Positions 58,069 to 64,000 of a stretch of DNA of 64,000 nt are shown here, piece by piece. Origin of the DNA: Streptomyces sp. NBC_01454 (lineage in GTDB: Bacteria > Actinomycetota > Actinomycetes > Streptomycetales > Streptomycetaceae). The first letter of the stretch is position 1, and the number at the start of each line of letters is the position of its first letter. The DNA lies in assembly GCF_036227565.1 (NCBI RefSeq), contig NZ_CP109460.1:6324001-6388000 (forward strand). Direction: 5' to 3'. The notes under the pieces are model-generated. The model saw nothing but the letters and a program-made list of their open reading frames with translations. It was not told where the DNA came from and searched no databases. A program made the position numbers and the translations under genes.

Positions 58069-59520
58069 ATGCCGCTCACTCGAAGAGACTTCGCCACGCG
58101 TTCCGCCCTCGCCGGCGCGGGGGTCGCGCTGGCCGGCAGCGCCGGGGTGCTGGCCACCGCGCCCGGCGCCCTCGCCGAGGAGCTGCCCGACGCCGGTGGC
58201 GACGGCACGCCGCAGGGACACGGCGCCGGCTACGGCCCGCTGGTCCCCGACCCCGACGGCATCCTCGCCCTGCCCGCCGGGTTCTCGTACCGGATCATCA
58301 CCCGCACCGGCGTCACCACGCTCGACAGCGGGGAGTCCACCCCCTCCAACCACGACGGCACCGGCACCTTCGCGGGCCACCGCGGCACCACCCTGCTCGT
58401 CAACAACCACGAGCTCAAGGGCCCGCGCGGCGACTGGCCGCACCCGGTGCCGCCGGCCGAGGGGCTGGTCTACGACCCGGCGGCGGCCGGCGGCTGCACC
58501 GTCGTCGAGGTCGCCAAGGACGGCAGCCCGGTCGGCGAGCGGGTCGGCATCGCCGGTACCTCCACCAACTGCGCGGGCGGCACCACTCCTTGGGGCACCT
58601 GGCTCACCTGCGAGGAGACCGAGGACAAGGCCGGCGAGCACGGCATGACCAAGGACCACGGCTATGTCTTCGAGGTCGACCCCCACGATCTCGCGGCCGG
58701 CCGGCACCCCGAGCCGGTCAAGGCCCTGGGCCGGTACGCCCACGAGGCCGTCGTCGTCGACCCCAAGCGCGGCCACCTCTTCCTGACCGAGGACGCCGCC
58801 GGCCCCAACGGCCTCTTCTACCGCTGGACCCCGCCGCACGGCTTCCGGCACGGCCACGGCCGGCTGCGCACGCTCGCCGATGACGCGGGCGTGCTGGCGG
58901 CCTTCAAGTGCTTCGACTCCGGCGGCCGGTTCGTCGACGACCTCTCGCGCGCCACCAAGGCGGGCACCGTCTACGGCGTCGACTGGGTCGAGGTGCCCGA
59001 CCGCGACGCCCGGACCGTGTCGGTCCGCAAGCAGTTCAAGGACGGTGAGGTCACCCGCGCCCGCAAGCTGGAGGGCCTGTGGTGGGCGGACGGCGGCGCC
59101 TATGTCGTGTCGTCCTACGCCCGTGCCGAGAGCCCGGTCCCGCACGACGGGCAGGTGTGGTTCTACGACCCGCGACGCCGGACCCTGACCCTGAAGGTCC
59201 TGCTGGGCGTCAACCCGGACCCGGCGGAGGACGGTGCGCTGGACGGCCCCGACAACATCACCGTCTCGCCCTACGGCGGCCTGATCATCGCCGAGGACGG
59301 CGAGGGCGTACAGCACCTCTTCGGCGCCACCGACGACGGCCGGACCTACCCCGTCGCCCGCAACGAGCTCAACATCGGCACCGCGGACAAGCCGGAGTTC
59401 AGCGAGTTCACCGGCCCGGTGTTCTCCCCGGACGGGCGGACGCTGTTCGCCAACATCCAGGAGCCCGGCATCATGCTGGCCATCACCGGCCCGTGGAAGC
59501 GGCACCGCCGGCAGCGGTAA
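58069..59520 (+). CDS. phoX: PhoX-family alkaline phosphatase, Tat-exported
   Basis: A 483-residue secreted phosphatase of the PhoX (DUF839) family, a Ca2+/Fe-dependent enzyme that releases phosphate from organic esters. The Tat signal is LTRRDFATRSALAGAGVALA (residues 3-22). Family blocks are LLVNNHELKGPRG (about 105-117), WLTCEETED (about 177-185), RYAHEAVVVDP and NITVSPYGGLIIAEDGEG (about 395-412). ATG 58069 has GGAG 6 bases upstream; ATG and TTG codons just before are less likely. A PHO-box-like repeat upstream supports induction by phosphate starvation. Confidence 0.9.
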   Translation: MPLTRRDFATRSALAGAGVALAGSAGVLATAPGALAEELPDAGGDGTPQGHGAGYGPLVPDPDGILALPAGFSYRIITRTGVTTLDSGESTPSNHDGTGTFAGHRGTTLLVNNHELKGPRGDWPHPVPPAEGLVYDPAAAGGCTVVEVAKDGSPVGERVGIAGTSTNCAGGTTPWGTWLTCEETEDKAGEHGMTKDHGYVFEVDPHDLAAGRHPEPVKALGRYAHEAVVVDPKRGHLFLTEDAAGPNGLFYRWTPPHGFRHGHGRLRTLADDAGVLAAFKCFDSGGRFVDDLSRATKAGTVYGVDWVEVPDRDARTVSVRKQFKDGEVTRARKLEGLWWADGGAYVVSSYARAESPVPHDGQVWFYDPRRRTLTLKVLLGVNPDPAEDGALDGPDNITVSPYGGLIIAEDGEGVQHLFGATDDGRTYPVARNELNIGTADKPEFSEFTGPVFSPDGRTLFANIQEPGIMLAITGPWKRHRRQR

Positions 59521-59573
59521 CCGCCCCGCGGGCGACCGGACGGCGAGGCCCCTGCCGCAACGGGCGGCGCGCC

Positions 59574-60422
59574 TCAGCCGGCCGTCGCGGTGAGGACGTA
59601 GTAGTCCAGCAGACCGGTCTCATAGGCCGTCAGATAGCGGCGCGGCCACTCGTCGCGGAGCTCCGGCCGCTGGGCCATGTAGCGGTCGTAGTGCTCCCAG
59701 ACCCCCTCGCCGATCGACCGGACGCCGACCTGGCGCAGGCCCGCCGCCGAGAGCGTCGCGGCGACCTCGTCGACCACGTGCGGTACGTCCAGGCCGTCGG
59801 CGTACGGGGGCAGCAGCCCGGGCAGCGCGCGGGCGGCGGCCGGGGTGCGGGCGAAGAACGTCGTCAGCGCCAGCCGGCCCCCCGCGCGCAGCACCCGCGC
59901 CGACTCCCGGGCGAAACCGGGCAGATCGCGGAAGTGCTGCGCCGCCTCGACGGAGAAGAGGCAGTCGACGCTGCCGTCGGGGAGCGGGAGGTGCTGCGCC
60001 GCGCCCCGGCGGAACTCCAGCCGGCCGGTGGTGTCCGGGGAGGCGGCGAGCAGCTCCGCGTTCGCCTCCCTGGCCCGGGCGATCTGGTCGGGGTGTGCGT
60101 CCAGCCCGATGACCGTTCCCAGGCCGAACTCGCGCAGCGCCAGCGCACAGCCCAGCCCGCGCCCGCAGCCGACCTCCAGCGCGGTGCGGCCCCGCGCCGG
60201 TGCGAAGGTGCCGAGCACCAGGCGGTAGAGGTCCTGCTCGCTGCGGACGCGGTCGGCCTCGGTCAGCGGCCGGTCCGCGGGGCCGGTCAGGCCCGCCCAG
60301 TAGCCGAAATTGATGAAGCCGCCGGCGAAGGCGGGAACGGTGCTGAGGTCGAGCTCGCCGTACACCTCCATGACCCGGTCGGGCAGGTCCGGGGGGCCGG
60401 CGGGCGGCGGCTGCTGCGTCAT
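59574..60422 (-). CDS. Class I SAM-dependent methyltransferase
   Basis: A 282-residue methyltransferase. The SAM motif I is ALEVGCGRGLGCALALREFG (about residues 82-101), motif post-I is VIGLDAHPDQIARA, and motif II is SVDCLFSVEAAQHF. An N-terminal cap (VMEVYGELDLSTVPAFAGGFINFGYW) resembles small-molecule or sterol-type C- and O-methyltransferases such as those in natural-product pathways. The end reads AYETGLLDYYVLTATAG. GAGGAG precedes ATG 60422. No biosynthetic partners are adjacent, so the substrate is unknown. It converges with phoX. Confidence 0.88.
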   Translation of the reverse strand: MTQQPPPAGPPDLPDRVMEVYGELDLSTVPAFAGGFINFGYWAGLTGPADRPLTEADRVRSEQDLYRLVLGTFAPARGRTALEVGCGRGLGCALALREFGLGTVIGLDAHPDQIARAREANAELLAASPDTTGRLEFRRGAAQHLPLPDGSVDCLFSVEAAQHFRDLPGFARESARVLRAGGRLALTTFFARTPAAARALPGLLPPYADGLDVPHVVDEVAATLSAAGLRQVGVRSIGEGVWEHYDRYMAQRPELRDEWPRRYLTAYETGLLDYYVLTATAG

Positions 60423-60735
60423 CGAACGCTCCTCGTGCGTGCCGGGCGGGGCCTGCCGCGACGGGCGGCGCCGTGAGCGGCCGTGCGGGGACGGGGCGGG
60501 GGAGGGCGGGATCCCGGGGCGGGGCGGTCGGCGGACGGGATGCGGTGGCGCCCGGCGGTACGGATACGGACGGCACGATTCTCGGCCCGGAGCGCTCCCG
60601 CACCGGGGAAGGCGCGCCGCCGGTACGGGCGCTGACGGTCCGTCATGGCGGGCTGCCGGCGCGGACGGTCCCGCCCCGGGCTGCGGGGCGGGACCTGGCC
60701 GGGCGGGCCGTCCGGAGCGGGCGGACGGCCCCGCT
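60423..60735. other. 313-base gap between the methyltransferase and TerD genes
   Basis: No gene is supported. It contains the methyltransferase promoter region (no clear boxes seen) and, toward the right, two hairpins that end the double-TerD transcript. Confidence 0.5.
60667..60731 (-). terminator. Twin terminators after the double-TerD gene
   Basis: The nearer hairpin pairs 60705-60714 with 60722-60731 (10 bp), only 4 bases past the stop. The second pairs 60667-60678 with 60684-60695 (12 bp), loop GGCTG. Confidence 0.75.
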
Positions 60736-61992
60736 TCACAGCGCCTGGGCGGCCGGCTTGGTCATGCCGCGGACCGTGCGGGCGTCGACGAACTCGCCCA
60801 GCGCGGTCATCTCCCACTCGCCGGAGAACTGGCGGATGAGCTTCGCCATGATCACGCCCGTGCGCGGCTCGGCGTGGGTGAGGTCGAAGCGGACCAGTTC
60901 CTCCCCGCTCTGGGCGTCCAGCAGGCGGCAGTACGCCTTGGCGACATCGGAGAACTTCTGGCCGGAGAAGGAGTTCACGACGAAGACCAGGCCCGTCACC
61001 TCCGGAGGCAGCCCGCCGAGGTGGACGGTGATCGCCTCGTCGTCGCCGGCGCCCTCGCCCGTGAGGTTGTCGCCGGAGTGCTGGATCGCGCCGCCCAGGA
61101 TCATCAGCTTGCCGAAGAAGCAGTTGTCGACCTTTTTGCGGTCCGGGCCGTAGGCGATGACGGAGGCGTCCAGGTCGATGCTCTTGGCGCGGAAGGCGGG
61201 CTCCCAACCGAGGCCCATCCGGACCGAGCTGAGCACCGGACGGCCGCCCTTGACCAGCGACACCGTCTGGTTCTTCTGCAGACTGACCCGGCCCTTGTCG
61301 AGGTTGATCTTGCCGGTGCCGGTGCCGGTGCCGGTGCCGGGGGCCGGGGTGGACGGCGCGGGAGCCGGGGCCGCCGGCGCGGCGGCGGGCGGCGGCGGGG
61401 CGACCGGGGCGGGGGCGCCGGTGGGCGGTCCCCACCCGGCGGCGGGGGTCGGGGGAGCGGGGGGTGCCTGCGGGGCGGCGGCGGGCGCGGCCGGTTCCTC
61501 GACGCTGACGCCGAAGTCGGTGGCGATCCCCGCGAGGCCGTTGGCGTAGCCCTGGCCGACCGCGCGGACCTTCCACACGCCGCCCCGGCGGTAGATCTCG
61601 ACGAGCACCAGCGCGGTCTCGGTGCCCAGCCGCGGCGGGGTGAAGGAGGCCAGGACGCTGCCGTCGTCGGCGTTGCGGACCGTGCCCGTGGGCTCCGTGC
61701 CGGCGAAGGTCGCGCCGGGGGTGTCCAGGCTCGCGGTCACGACGATCTTCTCGATGCCCTCGGGCACCGCGGCGGTGTCGACCGTGATGGTGTCGCCGCC
61801 GGCGGCCGCCGCGGAGTGCGTCACACCCGGTGCGGAGGGCTGGTTGTAGAACACGAAGTCGTCGTCGGAGCGGACCTTGCCGCCGGCGGCCAGCAGCAGG
61901 CCCGACACATCCAGCCGCACGGGGGCGGTGACGTCCACCGCCACCCGCGCGGCGCTGAGCGGGAGGTTCGAGCCAGGAGTCATAGCGGTCAT
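60736..61992 (-). CDS. Double-domain TerD-family protein
   Basis: A 418-residue protein with two TerD domains. Residues 5-165 form an N-terminal TerD-like domain (DFVFYNQPSAPGVTH, LVLVEIYRRGGVWKVRAVGQGY), close in its end to the first domain of the FtsK-like fusion at 2.2 kb. Residues 166-228 are a Pro/Ala linker ending in a Gly-Thr repeat encoded by five TGCCGG units (61311-61340, plus strand). Residues 229-418 form a standard TerD domain with the calcium motif HSGDNLTGEGAGDDEAI. The start 61992 gives MTAMTPGSNLPLSA; a second ATG three codons on is possible. Likely part of a Ter-type stress response with the 1.5-5.5 kb genes. Confidence 0.92.
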   Translation of the reverse strand: MTAMTPGSNLPLSAARVAVDVTAPVRLDVSGLLLAAGGKVRSDDDFVFYNQPSAPGVTHSAAAAGGDTITVDTAAVPEGIEKIVVTASLDTPGATFAGTEPTGTVRNADDGSVLASFTPPRLGTETALVLVEIYRRGGVWKVRAVGQGYANGLAGIATDFGVSVEEPAAPAAAPQAPPAPPTPAAGWGPPTGAPAPVAPPPPAAAPAAPAPAPSTPAPGTGTGTGTGKINLDKGRVSLQKNQTVSLVKGGRPVLSSVRMGLGWEPAFRAKSIDLDASVIAYGPDRKKVDNCFFGKLMILGGAIQHSGDNLTGEGAGDDEAITVHLGGLPPEVTGLVFVVNSFSGQKFSDVAKAYCRLLDAQSGEELVRFDLTHAEPRTGVIMAKLIRQFSGEWEMTALGEFVDARTVRGMTKPAAQAL

Positions 61993-62056
61993 GCCGGGCT
62001 CAACGATCGGCTCGCCTTTGCGGTTCCATTACCTGCGGCCGGTTGGCCGTCCGCGT

Positions 62057-62329
62057 TCACCGGCGGGCGCGGGAGTTGCCGAACAGCAGCCGGTAGGCGA
62101 TCAGCAGGACCAGCGCACCGGCGACCGAGGCGATCCACATGGAGGGTTCGCCGAAGTCCTTGGGTATCGGGCGGTGCAGGAACTTCGTGGAGAGCCAGCC
62201 GCCGAGGAAGGAGCCCACGATGCCGATCAGGGTCGTCCCGACGATCCCGCCCGGGTCCCGGCCCGGCAGCAGGACCTTGGCGATGATGCCTGCGATCAGC
62301 CCGAGTACGAGCCAACTGACGATGCCCAT
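62057..62329 (-). CDS. GlsB/YeaQ/YmgE-family small membrane protein
   Basis: A 90-residue protein with three hydrophobic helices, of the transglycosylase-associated GlsB/YeaQ/YmgE family. The glycine-rich motifs are SWLVLGLIAGIIAKVLLPGRDPGG (about residues 5-28), GTTLIGIVGSFLGGWL and a C-terminal ASVAGALVLLIAYRLLFG. The family is stress-induced in many bacteria; the molecular role is unknown. ATG 62329 has a GAGGAACG site. It stands between the double-TerD gene and the response regulator. Confidence 0.92.
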   Translation of the reverse strand: MGIVSWLVLGLIAGIIAKVLLPGRDPGGIVGTTLIGIVGSFLGGWLSTKFLHRPIPKDFGEPSMWIASVAGALVLLIAYRLLFGNSRARR

Positions 62330-62486
62330 GATGCGTTCCTCGTTCCTGCGCGGAGGGTTGGTACACAGATCAGGACGCCGGCCGGGCGGCAGGGGTTCCG
62401 CGGCGTGGCACGGGCCACGTGCGCAGGTCACGGCGGTGGACCCGGCCGGCGTCGCGCGCGAGGTCAACCGCCGTCGCGGCCCGTCC

Positions 62487-63197
62487 TCATCCCGGCCGGA
62501 CGAACCCGCACTCGTACGCGGCGATCACCGCCTGCGTCCGGTCCCGCACCCCGAGCTTGGCCAGCACCCCCGCCACATGGGTCTTGACCGTGGCCGGGCC
62601 CACCCCCAGCCGCTCGGCGATCTCGGCGTTCGTCAGCCCCGTGGTCATCAGCCGCAGCACCGCACCCTCCCGCCCGGACAGCCGGGCCCGCAGCGTCCGC
62701 ACCGCCTCGTCCGCCGCCTGCTCCCCGGCGTGCCGGGCGGCGAGCCGGCGCACCGCCGCCGGGAACAGCAGCGAGTCGCTGCGCGCCACCAGCCGTACGG
62801 CCTGGACCAGTTCCTCGGCGCCGGAACGCTTGAGGAGAAAGCCGCTGGCACCGGCCCGCAGGGCACCGTAGACGCTGGCGTCGTTCTCGAAGGTCGTCAC
62901 CACGATGATGCGCGGCGGTGCGGACATCGAGGCGAGCACCTGCTCGGTCGCCCGGATCCCGTCGATCTCCGGCATCCGGACGTCCATCAGCACGAGATCC
63001 GGGCGCAGTTCCCGGATCAGCGGCACCGCCTCGGCGCCGGTCGCCGCCTCGCCGACGACCTCCATGCCGTCCTCGGCGCCCAGGATCGCGCGCAGAGCGC
63101 CGCGCACCAGCCGTTCGTCGTCGGCGAGGACGATGCGCAGCGGGCGGGCTGCCTCCGCGTCACCGGCCGGCCGTCCGTCGTTCCGTACGGTGGCCAT
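62487..63197 (-). CDS. Two-component response regulator, NarL/LuxR type
   Basis: A 236-residue response regulator. The receiver domain begins RIVLADDERLVRGALRAIL (about residues 21-39), the phosphorylated Asp is in LVLMDVRMPEIDG (about 68-80), and the switch Lys is in GFLLKRSGAEELV. The LuxR-type helix-turn-helix is LSGREGAVLRLMTTGLTNAEIAERLGVGPATVKTHV (about 168-203). ATG 63197 (MATVRNDGRPAG) is chosen over an upstream extension through a pyrimidine-rich tract. It follows its partner kinase on the minus strand; targets are unknown. Confidence 0.94.
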   Translation of the reverse strand: MATVRNDGRPAGDAEAARPLRIVLADDERLVRGALRAILGAEDGMEVVGEAATGAEAVPLIRELRPDLVLMDVRMPEIDGIRATEQVLASMSAPPRIIVVTTFENDASVYGALRAGASGFLLKRSGAEELVQAVRLVARSDSLLFPAAVRRLAARHAGEQAADEAVRTLRARLSGREGAVLRLMTTGLTNAEIAERLGVGPATVKTHVAGVLAKLGVRDRTQAVIAAYECGFVRPG

Positions 63198-63325
63198 TCC
63201 CTCGTCCCCCTTTTCCGGCGGTGCGCCTCTTTGTGCCTTTGTGCCCCTCTGCACCCCTTTAACCCCCTCTGCTCCCCTCTGCGCCTCTCTGCTCTCCTCT
63301 ACTGTTCTTTACTCGCCTTTACTCC
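63198..63325 (-). other. Polypurine tract between kinase and regulator genes
   Basis: On the minus strand this 128-base spacer is mainly purine, with repeated AGGAG, AGAGG and AAAGG units (plus-strand pyrimidine from about 63215 to 63327). It has several ribosome-site look-alikes and no hairpin. It may slow or tune translation of the regulator. Confidence 0.5.
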
Positions 63326-64000
63326 TCATGTCTCCGCTCCCGCCCCCGTGCCCGCCAGTGGCAGCCGGGCCGCCAGGCGCCAGACGCCGTCCTCGGCGGC
63401 GGCGCTCGCCCCGCCACCGAGCAGCCGGGCGCGCTCGGTGATGCCCCGCAGCCCGCGGCCGCCGCCCGCGCGGGCCTTCGGGGCGGCGCGGGCGGCCGGC
63501 GGCCCGGCCACCGCCCCGGGCAGCGGATTCTCCATCCGTATCCTCACCTGCGCGTCCGCCACCCGTACGGACAGCCGGACCGGCACCGGCCCGGCATGCC
63601 GCAGGGCGTTGCTGAGTCCTTCCTGCACGATCCGATAGGCCTCCCGCGAGACCACCGGCGGCAGCCCCGTACATCCCCTCTCGACCGTCGCCTCGACCGG
63701 TACGCCGCCCGCCCGGGTCCGGTCGAGCAGCGCCTCCAGGCCGTCCAGGGTGGGCGCGGGCGCGGCCGGGTCACTGCCGTCCTCCGCGCGCAACAGGCCC
63801 AGTACGGCGTCCAGTTCGGCGACCGCCGTGCGGGAGGTCTCCTCGATGGCGGCCAGCGCCCGGCGGGCGAACTCCGGGTCCGCGTCCAGGACCCGGCGGG
63901 CCGCGCCCGCCTGGAGGGTGACCGCGCTCAGCGCGTGCCCGACCGCGTCGTGCAGTTCGCGGGCCAGCCGGTTGCGGGACGCCAGATCGGCGGCCCGGCG
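63326..64000 (-). CDS. Sensor histidine kinase, C-terminal part
   Basis: The visible 224 residues are the catalytic end of a NarL-type (HisKA_3) sensor kinase; the N-terminal sensor part lies beyond the right edge. The phospho-acceptor His is in NRLARELHDAVGHALSAVTLQ (about visible residues 10-30). The ATPase N box is EAYRIVQEGLSNALRHAG (about 120-137), and the G box is GGGRGLRGITERARLLGG (about 178-195). The frame is open to the last base of the window. It pairs with the response regulator 128 bases downstream. Confidence 0.93.
   Translation of the reverse strand, partial: RRAADLASRNRLARELHDAVGHALSAVTLQAGAARRVLDADPEFARRALAAIEETSRTAVAELDAVLGLLRAEDGSDPAAPAPTLDGLEALLDRTRAGGVPVEATVERGCTGLPPVVSREAYRIVQEGLSNALRHAGPVPVRLSVRVADAQVRIRMENPLPGAVAGPPAARAAPKARAGGGRGLRGITERARLLGGGASAAAEDGVWRLAARLPLAGTGAGAET

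Overview
The window is high-GC actinobacterial chromosome, almost certainly from a Streptomyces or a close relative. The evidence is strong GC3 bias, frequent GTG starts and ATGA/GTGA stop-start overlaps, whiA next to rapZ and yvcK, and an actinobacterial suf operon headed by sufR. From memory, the order uvrB-uvrA-uvrC-rapZ-yvcK-whiA-gap-pgk-tpiA-secG-pgi-(pgl-opcA-zwf-tal-tkt)-ctaB-ctaA-suf-dapD-dapA matches the conserved Streptomyces core. No tRNA, rRNA, CRISPR array, prophage or insertion sequence was found.

Layout. Bases 1-5.6 kb hold the end of uvrB, two TerD-family genes (one fused to a motor-less FtsK-like region) and terC, which lies behind a manganese-type (yybP-ykoY) riboswitch. Bases 5.6-9.5 kb hold a metallo-beta-lactamase-fold hydrolase, a mycothiol-dependent-isomerase-like protein, an FAD monooxygenase and its divergent TetR regulator. 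Bases 9.8-18.4 kb hold uvrA, a LacI regulator with a sugar kinase behind tandem operators, a Rieske lipoprotein, and a divergent cassette of helix-turn-helix regulator, secreted papain-like protease and membrane-anchored protein. Bases 18.8-24 kb carry uvrC-rapZ-yvcK-whiA, overlapped stop to start.

Bases 24-37 kb are central carbon metabolism: gap, pgk, tpiA, then secG, an RbpA-family gene and pgi on the plus strand, and tkt-tal-zwf-opcA-pgl on the minus strand. These cover lower glycolysis and both branches of the pentose phosphate pathway. Bases 37-42.7 kb hold heme O/A synthesis (ctaB, ctaA), a small conserved protein, an amidohydrolase-like protein and a two-gene ABC exporter. Bases 43-49.7 kb are the complete suf operon (sufR-B-D-ferredoxin-C-S-U-T), which builds Fe-S clusters. 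Bases 49.8-54.2 kb carry an SMR efflux gene with its TetR partner, the lysine/diaminopimelate genes dapD and dapA flanking an EI24-like membrane protein, and a 49-residue basic protein. Bases 54.3-64 kb carry a secreted exonuclease/endonuclease/phosphatase-fold enzyme, an acidic orphan protein, a PhoX phosphatase behind a PHO-box-like repeat, a methyltransferase, a double-TerD protein, a small GlsB/YeaQ membrane protein, and a response regulator with a partial histidine kinase.

Most of the window is conserved core. The points most worth a second look are the TerD/FtsK-like fusion, a palindromic repeat with an extra copy read in frame inside sufD, the two different palindromes at the sufR promoter, the HTH/protease/membrane-protein cassette, and a recurrent pattern of leaderless-type promoters.
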